Positions 1 through 7,492 of a stretch of DNA of 20,618 nucleotides are shown piece after piece. Source of the stretch: Cryomorphaceae bacterium (GTDB taxonomy: Bacteria; Bacteroidota; Bacteroidia; Flavobacteriales; BACL11); the NCBI GenBank assembly GCA_014384505.1, contig JACNFT010000068.1, positions 1-20,618 of the forward strand. The letters are read 5' to 3'. Every line of letters begins with the position of its first letter. The first letter of the stretch is position 1. Under the pieces are notes generated by a model that was not told where the DNA came from, did not search any database, and saw only the letters and a program-made list of their open reading frames with translations. Both the position numbers and the translations under genes were made by a program.

Positions 1-912
1 AAATATCCAATAATAATGGCTCCTATGTTTTTGGTTACCAATACCAAAATGATGATTGAAGCAATGAACTCAGGAATTGCAGCATGTATACCTGCCTTAA
101 ATTACAGAACAGATAAACTTTTCAGAGAAGCAATACAGGAGATAAGAGCTAACACAACAAGCAAAGGATTAGGCATCAACCTGATTGTCAACAAATCCAA
201 CATAAAAATGCAGCAACAATTAAAAACTTGTGTTGAGTTAGAAATAGATTTTATTATCACCTCATTAGGGAGCCCAAAGCAAGTGATTGAATTATGCAAA
301 CCCAAAGGAATAAAAGTATTTTGTGATGTAGTAGAAGAAAAATATGCAGTAAAGGTAGAGCAATTAGGAGCTGATGCCATAATTGCTGTTAACAGTAACG
401 CTGGAGGACATGCAGGAAAACTAACACCAGAAGAAATTATCCCTCTACTGAATAAACATTGCAGTATTCCCGTAATATCAGCAGGAGGAATAGGCACTAA
501 AGATGGGATTGATAAGATTATGAATTTAGGTGCTGCCGGACTTTCAATTGGATCACCCTTTATTGCATGTGAGGAAGCGCATATTTCAGAAGAATATAAA
601 AATGCATGTGTAGATTATGGAAAAGAGGATATTGTATTCACCACAAAGATTTCTGGAACACCTTGTACAGTAATCAATACACCTTATGTGCAGCAAACAG
701 GAACTACACAAAATTGGTTGGAACAACTGATGAGTAAAAATAAAAAAATAAAAAAATGGGTAAAGATGATTACCTATTTTAAAGGCATGAAATCAGTAGA
801 AAAAGCAGCATTTAGTAGTACTTATAAAACAGTTTGGTGTGCTGGCCCATCTATTGAACACACAAAACAGATATTACCTTTAAAAAAGATTATCTCCAAA
901 CTAACTACTTAA
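1..912 (+). CDS. Nitronate monooxygenase / FabK-like FMN flavoprotein, 5' end cut by window
   Basis: The frame is open from base 1 (KYPIIMAPM...), so the Met codon at 16 is internal and the true start lies outside the window. The family opens with a conserved PI-x-APM segment, which is what is seen here. Counting from Met at base 16, His132 in AGGHAG is the conserved catalytic/flavin-side His of class I nitronate monooxygenases. SAGGIG (about 155-160) and the segment around LGAAGLSIGS (about 171-180) form the FMN phosphate site of the TIM barrel. Family members oxidise alkyl nitronates such as propionate 3-nitronate, or act as the enoyl-ACP reductase FabK; the motifs shared by both do not settle which. 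I favour the monooxygenase because no fatty-acid synthesis gene is adjacent. The 3' end overlaps the convergent helicase gene by 8 bases (905-912). Confidence 0.85.
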   Translation, partial: KYPIIMAPMFLVTNTKMMIEAMNSGIAACIPALNYRTDKLFREAIQEIRANTTSKGLGINLIVNKSNIKMQQQLKTCVELEIDFIITSLGSPKQVIELCKPKGIKVFCDVVEEKYAVKVEQLGADAIIAVNSNAGGHAGKLTPEEIIPLLNKHCSIPVISAGGIGTKDGIDKIMNLGAAGLSIGSPFIACEEAHISEEYKNACVDYGKEDIVFTTKISGTPCTVINTPYVQQTGTTQNWLEQLMSKNKKIKKWVKMITYFKGMKSVEKAAFSSTYKTVWCAGPSIEHTKQILPLKKIISKLTT

Positions 913-2026
913 CAGATTTGATTTGAGAGAAAGAAATCTTTAAGTTTTTCTCATATTCTCTAATCGTCCTAACATCATAACCATTTGCTAAAACTAAAGA
1001 GATTCCCTCTTTACCAGCACGAGCTGTTCTACCACTTCTATGTGTATAGTATTCATCTTGGTCAGGGAGTTGAAAATGCACTACAAAAGTTAAATCAGCC
1101 ACATCAATTCCTCTTGCAGCAATATCAGTAGCTACAATAATACTTAAGTTTTCATTCTTAAAAGCACGCATTACTTTATCTCTTTCTTTTTGTAAGAGAT
1201 CACCATGAATAGCATCAGCAGCAACATTTTTAGCTATAAGCTGAGAAGCTACTTTTTTAGCAGTATTTCTAGTTCTACAAAAAACAATTCCTCTTTGTCC
1301 TTTTACAGAGTTTAAGAATTGTAATAGAACATGAAACTTTTCAGTATCTTCACAATGCACAAATTTATGTTCTATTTTAGAATTAACTACATTGCTCCCA
1401 CTGACAGTAATTCTGTGTGCAGAAGGGCTCATGTGCTCATTTACGATTTGCTTAATTCCTTGTGGCATAGTTGCAGAAAACAACCATTTATTTTGTGCTT
1501 CAGGAAGGAAACTCAGTATCTCATCTAATTCTTTTTTGAACCCCATGCTTAGCATTTCATCTGCTTCATCCAAAACAACCGTTTTGACATTACTTATATC
1601 TACTGCTTTACGATTTACTAAATCAATAAGGCGACCAGGAGTTGCTACTATTATATGTGTAGTCCTTTTTAAGTTTGCTATTTGTTTATCAATTTTTTCA
1701 CCACCATAAACAGACTCAGTAAAAATTTTATCAGAATATTTAGTATAACGAAACAATTGCTTAGCTACTTGCTGTCCTAATTCACGAGTAGGACATAAGA
1801 TTAAAGCTTGTACATAATCTTTTTTAGGATCAATTTTATGTAAAAGTGGCAAGCCAAAAGCAGCAGTTTTTCCTGTTCCTGTTTGGGCCTGTCCAACCAA
1901 ATCAGTATTTCCTTCTAATAATAAAGGAATAACTTGTGTTTGTATATCAGTTGGATTAATAATTCCTAAATCATTTAATCCTTTAATGAAATCTGGTTTT
2001 ACACCTAATGCTTTAAAATCTTTCAT
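905..2026 (-). CDS. Short DEAD-box ATP-dependent RNA helicase
   Basis: This 373-residue protein has all superfamily 2 DEAD-box motifs in order: Q motif with Gln29, motif I AQTGTGKT (47-54), Ia PTREL (79-83), Ib TPGR (129-132), II DEAD (153-156), III SAT (184-186), V ATDIAARGIDV (299-309) and VI HRSGRTARAG (329-338). It should unwind RNA duplexes in ribosome assembly or mRNA turnover. Only 35 residues follow motif VI. The basic tails of RhlE and the DbpA-type RNA-binding domain of longer Bacteroidetes DeaD-like proteins are absent, so this is close to a bare helicase core. No frameshifted tail is evident, since beyond the stop lies the antisense of a conserved gene. The ATG at 2026 is supported by a -7 element four bases upstream. 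It lies 31 bases downstream of the symporter gene on the same strand. Confidence 0.93.
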   Translation of the reverse strand: MKDFKALGVKPDFIKGLNDLGIINPTDIQTQVIPLLLEGNTDLVGQAQTGTGKTAAFGLPLLHKIDPKKDYVQALILCPTRELGQQVAKQLFRYTKYSDKIFTESVYGGEKIDKQIANLKRTTHIIVATPGRLIDLVNRKAVDISNVKTVVLDEADEMLSMGFKKELDEILSFLPEAQNKWLFSATMPQGIKQIVNEHMSPSAHRITVSGSNVVNSKIEHKFVHCEDTEKFHVLLQFLNSVKGQRGIVFCRTRNTAKKVASQLIAKNVAADAIHGDLLQKERDKVMRAFKNENLSIIVATDIAARGIDVADLTFVVHFQLPDQDEYYTHRSGRTARAGKEGISLVLANGYDVRTIREYEKNLKISFSQIKSVK

Positions 2027-2030
2027 TTGG

Positions 2031-2038
2031 CAAAAATA
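2031..2038 (-). promoter_or_regulatory. Predicted -7 promoter element of the helicase gene
   Basis: On the minus strand this reads TATTTTTG, matching the Bacteroidetes -7 consensus TAnnTTTG. Only four bases separate it from the ATG at 2026, so transcription would begin at or next to the start codon. The nearest TTG (2054-2052) is 13 bases away, closer than the usual 17-23, so the -33 element is not convincing. Confidence 0.5.
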
Positions 2039-2057
2039 AGGATAAAGTAATCAACTT

Positions 2058-3845
2058 CTAGAATACCTTAACTTTTATTCTATCCCAAATTCTAAAAAGA
2101 AAATATGCAGCAATTAAAGCAATAAACATAAGAATTCCTGATATTAGTAAATTTCCATAAATAAAATATCCTGTTGCAAAAAGTAAACAATAAATCATGA
2201 CTAAAGCTAAAAGAATAGCCAAAATCCCTGAAGGAACTGACCAACCATCACTTTTAATTTGTTCATCCCCTACTATAGCTTTCCAGCCTGGCCCTCCAGG
2301 AACCGTTTTTTTATAGAAACTAAGCAATACTTCTTTATCCTCAGGAGGAGTAGAAAAAGTTACCACAAGCCAAACAACAGTAGTTATCAGTACTACCATT
2401 GGGAATTTCATATACTCTGGCATTAATGCAGTTTCACCAAATAGAACAGAAGATACAATTTCCATGTTGAATAATACAGAAACTATTCCTGAAACAAAAA
2501 TAGCTGAGATTTCACTCCAAGCATTTATTCTCCACCAAAACCACCTAAGGATAAAAATAAGACCTGTTCCCGCACCAAACATCAAGATGAAATCAAACAA
2601 TTGTAATGCATTGGTTAATAACAAAGCCAAAGCAGCAGAAGCTAAAAACAAGATAACGGTAGACAAACGCCCAACATTTACCTTTTGTTTTTCAGTAGCA
2701 GTGGGATTAATTTGTTGAGTGTAAAAATCATTGACAATATAAGATGCTCCCCAATTCAGATGGGTAGAAATGGTAGACATGTAAGCTGCAATTAGAGAAG
2801 CCAAAACTAAGCCCAACAAACCAGTTGGCAACTTAGTAAGCATAGCTGAATAGGCTAAATCATGTCCTAATTTATCCTCACTTACTGCAGGAAAAGCCTC
2901 TTGAATACTTGCAATATCAGGAAAAACAACTAGTGATGCCAAAGCCACCAAAATCCAAGGCCAAGGACGAAAAGCATAATGCATAATATTAAAAAATAAA
3001 GTTGCACCAATTGCATGATTTTCATTTTTAGCAGCTAACATTCTTTGCGCGATATAGCCACCACCACCTGGTTCGGCACCCGGATACCAAGCAGACCACC
3101 ACTGTACAGCAAGAGGAATAATTAGCAACATAATGAGTTGTTCGGTATTACTAAAGTCAGGCAACATAGAAATTTTATCAGCCACATTAGGATGAGTAAT
3201 TAAAGCTTGAATCCCACCAATTTCAGGCATATTTACTAAATAATAAGCTGCACCAATTGACCCAGCCATAGCCACAAAAAAGAGAAGAAAGTCAGTATAC
3301 ACTACACCCTTAAAACCTCCCATTGTGCTAAACAAAACAGTAATTATACCAGCAATCCCAATGGTTTCAAAAGCCGTAAGTCCCAACATGACTTGCCCAA
3401 TTTTAATAGCTGCTAATGAAATTCCTCCCATAGCCAGCACATTAAAAATAACACCTAAATATAATGCTCTAAAACCTCTTAAGAATTTTGCAGGCTTACC
3501 AGAATAACGCATTTCGTAAAATTCGATATCAGTATTTACATTTGATTTTCGCCATAGTTTAGCATAAACAAAGACAGTTAACAATCCTGTAAGCAAGAAT
3601 ACCCACCATACCCAATTTCCTGCTACACCATTATTCCTAACAATATCAGTTACTAAGTTAGGAGTATCAGTTGAAAAAGTAGTTGCTACCATAGAAATTC
3701 CTAATAACCACCAAGGCATATTTCTGCCAGAAAGAAAAAATTCAGATGAGTTCTCTCCTGATTTCCTAGATACTATTAATCCGATTAACAAAGTAATTGA
3801 TAAAAAAGAAATAATTATAATCCAATCAAGGTTTGCAATATTCAT
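2058..3845 (-). CDS. Sodium:solute symporter family (SSS/SLC5-like) transporter
   Basis: The product is a 595-residue polytopic inner-membrane protein with about 13-14 hydrophobic segments and no cleavable signal. It should couple sodium entry to uptake of an organic solute. The ATG at 3845 (MNIANLDW) is chosen over an in-frame TTG at 3866 because that TTG lies inside a predicted -7 promoter element (3871-3864). Family features include the first helix WIIIISFLSIT followed by a polar SRKSG turn, a SGRNMPWWL segment, and a mid-protein loop WYPGAEPGGGG followed by AQRML. These resemble the Bacteroidetes branch annotated generically as Na+:solute symporters. The substrate cannot be told from sequence, and neighbouring genes give no clue. 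It diverges from the RNA methyltransferase gene and precedes the helicase gene, which has its own promoter signal. Confidence 0.9.
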   Translation of the reverse strand: MNIANLDWIIIISFLSITLLIGLIVSRKSGENSSEFFLSGRNMPWWLLGISMVATTFSTDTPNLVTDIVRNNGVAGNWVWWVFLLTGLLTVFVYAKLWRKSNVNTDIEFYEMRYSGKPAKFLRGFRALYLGVIFNVLAMGGISLAAIKIGQVMLGLTAFETIGIAGIITVLFSTMGGFKGVVYTDFLLFFVAMAGSIGAAYYLVNMPEIGGIQALITHPNVADKISMLPDFSNTEQLIMLLIIPLAVQWWSAWYPGAEPGGGGYIAQRMLAAKNENHAIGATLFFNIMHYAFRPWPWILVALASLVVFPDIASIQEAFPAVSEDKLGHDLAYSAMLTKLPTGLLGLVLASLIAAYMSTISTHLNWGASYIVNDFYTQQINPTATEKQKVNVGRLSTVILFLASAALALLLTNALQLFDFILMFGAGTGLIFILRWFWWRINAWSEISAIFVSGIVSVLFNMEIVSSVLFGETALMPEYMKFPMVVLITTVVWLVVTFSTPPEDKEVLLSFYKKTVPGGPGWKAIVGDEQIKSDGWSVPSGILAILLALVMIYCLLFATGYFIYGNLLISGILMFIALIAAYFLFRIWDRIKVKVF

Positions 3846-3863
3846 AAGCGAAATTAATTTGAA

Positions 3864-3871
3864 CAAATCTA
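3864..3871 (-). promoter_or_regulatory. Predicted -7 promoter element of the symporter gene
   Basis: The minus strand reads TAGATTTG, a full match to TAnnTTTG. It lies 18 bases upstream of the ATG at 3845, implying a leader of roughly a dozen bases. No TTG is found at the -33 distance. This element shares a 63-base spacer with the divergent promoter at 3897-3904. Confidence 0.5.
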
Positions 3872-3896
3872 AGGAAATCTTTTACGTAATAAGCAT

Positions 3897-3904
3897 TACC
3901 TTTG
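3897..3904 (+). promoter_or_regulatory. Predicted -7 promoter element of the THUMP methyltransferase gene
   Basis: The sequence TACCTTTG matches TAnnTTTG and lies four bases before the ATG at 3909, so the mRNA is predicted to be leaderless or nearly so. No good TTG is present at the -33 position. Confidence 0.5.
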
Positions 3905-3908
3905 CAGA

Positions 3909-5066
3909 ATGAAAGATGAAAATTTTTATATGCTAGCCAAAACTATGTTTGGCTTAGAAGAAATACTAGCTGAAGAACTTAGAAAATTAGGTGCACAGAA
4001 TATCCAAACTATAAATAGAGCCGTAAGCTTTAAAGGAGATAAAGGATTTATGTATAAAGCGAACCTTAACCTAAGGACTGCTTTACGAATATTAAAACCT
4101 ATTGCGCACTTCCAGGCACATGATGAAAAAGAATTGTATCGTAAGTTATGTGAAATTGATTGGACTGAAATTTTTGATTTAGATGCCACTTTTGCTACTC
4201 ATGCCACAACTCATTCTGAGGTTTTTACTCATAGTAAATATGCTTCATTAGTAATGAAGGATGCTATTGCAGATACTTTTAGAAAGAAATTTGACAAGCG
4301 TCCCAATGTTGATCCTGAAATGCCAGATGTAAGCATCAACTTACATATTGCAAAACATACTTGTACTGTTTCTCTTGATAGTTCTGGAGAATCCTTACAT
4401 AAAAGAGGATATAAATCGGATGCTGTAATGGCTCCAATGAATGAAGTTTTAGCTGCAGGATTAATTCTACTAAGTGATTGGAATAGAATTGCAAATTTTC
4501 ATGACCCAATGTGTGGTAGTGGAACTTTACTGATTGAAGCAGCTCTTATAGCACACAATATTCCAGCTAATATTTTTAGAGAAAGGTTCGGATTTGAAAG
4601 TTGGAAGGATTTTGATGAAGAGCTTTGGGAAAAGATAAAAGAAATCTCCTTAGAAAAAGAAACTCATTATTACGGGGAAATTACGGGAAGTGATAATTTT
4701 CAAAAGGCAGTACGTATCAGTAGGGAAAATATTGACAATGCTTTAATGTACGATAATATCAAGGTTACAAAAACTGACTTTTTTGAAACTGAAGTAGCTC
4801 CAGGAACCTTTGTAATGTTTAATCCTCCTTATGGAGAGAGAATAGAGTTAGGCGTTAATGATTTTTATGAAAAAGTAGGAACAACTTTAAAACATAAATA
4901 TGAAGGATGTGGAATCTGGATTATTTCTTCAGATATAGAAAATATGAAGTTTATTGGCTTACGCCCTTCACGAAAAATAAGAGTAATGAATGGAAAGCTA
5001 GATTGTAGTTTTCGTAAATTTGAAGTTTATGAAGGAAGAAAGAAAACTAAAAACCAACTAGAATAA
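3909..5066 (+). CDS. THUMP-domain class I SAM-dependent RNA methyltransferase (RlmL N-terminal/YpsC-like)
   Basis: The 385-residue protein has an N-terminal ferredoxin-like plus THUMP RNA-binding region (about 1-160) and a UPF0020-type Rossmann methyltransferase domain (about 165-378). Visible motifs are the SAM-binding DPMCGSGTLL (199-208), an acidic GSDN at 260-263, and the catalytic NPPYGER (305-311) typical of N2-guanine or N6-adenine RNA methylation. The architecture matches the N-terminal half of E. coli RlmL, which makes m2G2445 in 23S rRNA, and the single-domain YpsC proteins. The target base here is inferred, not shown. The start has a -7 promoter element four bases upstream. An ATG at 3916 is out of frame. 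The gene ends before a strong intrinsic terminator. Confidence 0.9.
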   Translation: MKDENFYMLAKTMFGLEEILAEELRKLGAQNIQTINRAVSFKGDKGFMYKANLNLRTALRILKPIAHFQAHDEKELYRKLCEIDWTEIFDLDATFATHATTHSEVFTHSKYASLVMKDAIADTFRKKFDKRPNVDPEMPDVSINLHIAKHTCTVSLDSSGESLHKRGYKSDAVMAPMNEVLAAGLILLSDWNRIANFHDPMCGSGTLLIEAALIAHNIPANIFRERFGFESWKDFDEELWEKIKEISLEKETHYYGEITGSDNFQKAVRISRENIDNALMYDNIKVTKTDFFETEVAPGTFVMFNPPYGERIELGVNDFYEKVGTTLKHKYEGCGIWIISSDIENMKFIGLRPSRKIRVMNGKLDCSFRKFEVYEGRKKTKNQLE

Positions 5067-5089
5067 ACTTAACAATAATCTCCTACAAT

Positions 5090-5120
5090 AAGAAAGCCCG
5101 CAATTGCGGGCTTTCTTTTT
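5090..5120 (+). terminator. Intrinsic terminator after the THUMP methyltransferase, probably bidirectional
   Basis: A perfect 14-base inverted repeat (5090-5103 with 5104-5117) has the core GCCCGCAATTGCGGGC and can form a 12-bp stem with an AATT loop. It is followed on the plus strand by a T-rich run (5112-5126). The convergent SPOR protein gene stops at 5136, so the hairpin can also act on the minus strand, where its T tract is poorer. Confidence 0.9.
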
Positions 5121-5135
5121 ATTTTGTAGTTTTTA

Positions 5136-7433
5136 TTATTTTAATAATGCAATAGCTTGTTCAATTGTTATTCTTTCACCCTCTAATTTTGCAAAAACAA
5201 AAGCATCAGCATATCCTGCTAATTTTGCTTCAGCTAAACGTATATTTGCTTCCTTCAATGAAGTATAAGTTCCAAGAGTATTAAAATGTTTTGCTTGTTC
5301 AAGAGTGACCCTATCACCATCTAACTTTGCAAATACAAGAGCATCAGCATATCCAGCTAACTTCACTTCAGCTAAACGTATATTAGCAGCATCTAATGAT
5401 GGATAGGTCCCGAAAATTTCAGGATACCTTGTTTGTTCAAGAGTAATCCTCTTGCCATCTAGCTTTGCGAATACAAAAGCATCTGGATATCCAACTAATC
5501 GAGCTTCTTCTAAACGGATATTCGCATCACTAAATGAAGAATAAGTTCCTGCAAAATAACGATACATTTCTTCTCCTTTTGCTTCCTTATCAATATTTCC
5601 AAGCTTGCTCATTTTATCTAAGTCCTCAGTTGTTAAAGAGATTTCAGTTACTACAATTTGTATTATAAATTCAACATTTGGTTTCGTCATCAAAACTTCT
5701 ACTTCAAACTCAACATTTGGTTTGATCATCAAAACTTGTACTATAAATTCAATATTTGGCTTTACAACTTCTTCTTCAACAACTAACTCGGATTTTAAAG
5801 AATTTTTTTCTATTTTAATTGCAACATTTAAACTAATACGTTCTCCATTTTTATAGGTAACAATAAAAGCATCTTCAAATCCTCTTGCTTTCATTTGAGC
5901 TTGATAGTTAATTGCATCTTTATACTCAGTAAATGAACCAGCCATATATCTAACTAAACCATCCTTTCCTGAAAAAGAAACTACATTATCAACTCCTTCA
6001 AACACCTTATCAGATAATTCCTTATCAAAAGCTCCAATTTGAATTCTGTAAGTAGTTTCATTGGAAGAAATAACAGTTTCTTCCTCCGTTATCTTTTCTA
6101 TTTCATCTTCCTCAACAACAGGAAGAACAATCTCTTCCTCATCAATGATTGGCTCAGGTACAGGAATTACATAATTTGACACACTTCCATTATTATCAAC
6201 TAAAATATAAGTATCATCAAATCCTTTTGCCTCCAATTCATATTCTCTACCTAAAGCTTCTTCCAATGAATTATAAGCTCCTACAGCATAAATTACCATT
6301 CCATCATCTTGCGGAATACTTTCTAAGTCATCCAAACTTAAGTATTTATTAATTATATTAGCAGGAACACCATCAATGAAAGCTCCAATCTTAACTTTAT
6401 ATTTCAATCCCTCAACAGTATTATCAAAAACTTCTCCATCATTATAAGCTTTATTAAAGGCATTTGCTTTTGCAATTAAATACGCATCAATAGTTTTATA
6501 ATTTTCACGCTTGATTTCATTTTCATTATAAAAATTAGCATACTCTCTTGAAGCTGCTTCATAATCAGAATACATACTACGGTACTTATCATTAGTTAAT
6601 TGCACTCCATTTTCATCAACAATAGAACCTTTAACTGTATTTTTTTGCTGATCTAGATAATTTGGAATCCCATCTTTATCATCATCCAAAGGACAGCCGT
6701 TATCATCAACTTTAACACCAATTGGTGTTTTAGGACAAAAATCATCAACATCAGCTACTAAATCACCATCTTCATCCTCTGATTCTAATTTAGTAAAATC
6801 AACATCTTCATAGTAACTATCATCAAAATAAGTATTCTCTTTTGGCTTTGGAGTAAATAAATCATAATGCATAGTGAAATTCAATGATTTGTAACCATCA
6901 GCCTTACCTTCATTTTCTTTTGACATATCAATATCACCTAATCCCATTCCAAAATTCATTGCAATATCAAATTGCAGCCTATCTGTAATATTCATTCGTA
7001 AACCAAAACCTAAAGGAACAGTAATAGCGCTACTATTCTCACCATCATTTCTTACATTAAAATTTTGAACTCCTAAAGATAATAATGGACTAATCTTAGA
7101 TTGTTTAAAAATCTGATTAACTGTATAGCCTAGATGTAAGCCAAATCCATCAACATCTGATGAAAATTTTTCAATTTCATTATTAGCTGCAAAAGAAGTT
7201 TTAATAAATAAGAATGAAAAATCTAAATTATTTGCAAGCTCAAACTTCATTCCTGCATTAAATCCTGCAATACCTTTTAAAAAACCAGAGTTTTCATTCT
7301 GAATATCACCAGTAAGTGTATAAAACCCTGAACCTAAAGTGAATTTAGGACTAAATGGCTGCTCTTGTGAAAAAACAGATATAGAAGATATTAAAGCAAA
7401 AAGAACAAACGCTTTTTTAAAAAATTGATTCAT
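5136..7433 (-). CDS. Modular outer membrane protein: barrel, TSP3 linker, SPOR-like domains and tandem repeats
   Basis: This 765-residue protein has no name I recognise. It starts with a signal peptide (1-22, cleavage near VFSQ). Residues about 28-193 are rich in alternating aromatic/glycine strands and look like a small outer membrane beta-barrel. Residues 219-262 contain TSP3-type calcium-binding Asp repeats (DEDGD, DDFCP, DDDKDG) with Cys233 and Cys247. Two SPOR-like domains follow, at about 344-413 (YKVKIGAF) and 461-535 (YRIQIGAF), separated by a Glu-rich linker (425-455). Three 13-residue repeats (558-596) and three 46-residue half-SPOR repeats (624-761) complete it. SPOR domains bind glycan strands lacking stem peptides, so the protein may tie outer membrane to peptidoglycan the way OmpA/OprF does, with SPOR replacing the OmpA domain. 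That role is inferred. A weak -7-like sequence (TATTTTTA) lies at 7463-7456. Confidence 0.8.
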   Translation of the reverse strand: MNQFFKKAFVLFALISSISVFSQEQPFSPKFTLGSGFYTLTGDIQNENSGFLKGIAGFNAGMKFELANNLDFSFLFIKTSFAANNEIEKFSSDVDGFGLHLGYTVNQIFKQSKISPLLSLGVQNFNVRNDGENSSAITVPLGFGLRMNITDRLQFDIAMNFGMGLGDIDMSKENEGKADGYKSLNFTMHYDLFTPKPKENTYFDDSYYEDVDFTKLESEDEDGDLVADVDDFCPKTPIGVKVDDNGCPLDDDKDGIPNYLDQQKNTVKGSIVDENGVQLTNDKYRSMYSDYEAASREYANFYNENEIKRENYKTIDAYLIAKANAFNKAYNDGEVFDNTVEGLKYKVKIGAFIDGVPANIINKYLSLDDLESIPQDDGMVIYAVGAYNSLEEALGREYELEAKGFDDTYILVDNNGSVSNYVIPVPEPIIDEEEIVLPVVEEDEIEKITEEETVISSNETTYRIQIGAFDKELSDKVFEGVDNVVSFSGKDGLVRYMAGSFTEYKDAINYQAQMKARGFEDAFIVTYKNGERISLNVAIKIEKNSLKSELVVEEEVVKPNIEFIVQVLMIKPNVEFEVEVLMTKPNVEFIIQIVVTEISLTTEDLDKMSKLGNIDKEAKGEEMYRYFAGTYSSFSDANIRLEEARLVGYPDAFVFAKLDGKRITLEQTRYPEIFGTYPSLDAANIRLAEVKLAGYADALVFAKLDGDRVTLEQAKHFNTLGTYTSLKEANIRLAEAKLAGYADAFVFAKLEGERITIEQAIALLK
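5151..5564 (-). repeat. Three tandem 138-bp in-frame repeats (half-SPOR modules)
   Basis: The copies are 5564-5427, 5426-5289 and 5288-5151, encoding residues 624-669, 670-715 and 716-761 of the envelope protein. Each is 46 codons. Shared features are GTY, then ANIRL, then GY-x-DA-x-VFAKL, then an ERIT/DRVT turn and an (L/I)EQ ending. This is the beta-alpha-beta second half of a SPOR domain without the first YRVQIGAF strand. The exact 138-base spacing can be followed through the recurring motif gcatc at 5203, 5341 and 5479. Confidence 0.9.
5646..5762 (-). repeat. Three tandem 39-bp in-frame repeats
   Basis: The copies encode residues 558-570, 571-583 and 584-596 of the envelope protein, each 13 residues beginning KPN(I/V)EF and alternating hydrophobic with polar residues (for example KPNVEFEVEVLMT). 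The motif caacatttgg or caatatttgg recurs at 5672, 5711 and 5750, exactly 39 bases apart. The units look like consecutive beta strands linking the SPOR pair to the C-terminal repeats. Confidence 0.9.
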
Positions 7434-7492
7434 TAGTGTGATTTTTATATTGGCGTAAAAATAGGAAAAAAATCAGAAAGCTATCCTATATG

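Noticed and set aside
102..497. 131-residue open frame on the minus strand opposite the flavoprotein gene
   Set aside because: Antisense of a conserved coding region, with no family motif or promoter; a shadow frame.
850..912. Possible frameshifted C-terminal tail of the helicase
   Set aside because: The bases beyond the helicase stop encode the conserved end of the flavoprotein on the other strand; no helicase tail residues are seen in other frames.
1392..1709. Open frames on the plus strand opposite the helicase gene (also 1331-1528)
   Set aside because: They lie over conserved helicase motifs and show no recognisable protein features.
5151..5762. Regularly spaced repeats that could suggest a CRISPR array
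   Set aside because: Periods of 39 and 138 bases are in codon phase within one open frame, units are similar throughout without unique spacers, and no cas gene is near.
7434..7492. Terminator after the LOG gene
   Set aside because: A T-rich stretch is present on the minus strand but the neighbouring inverted bases do not pair over more than a few positions.
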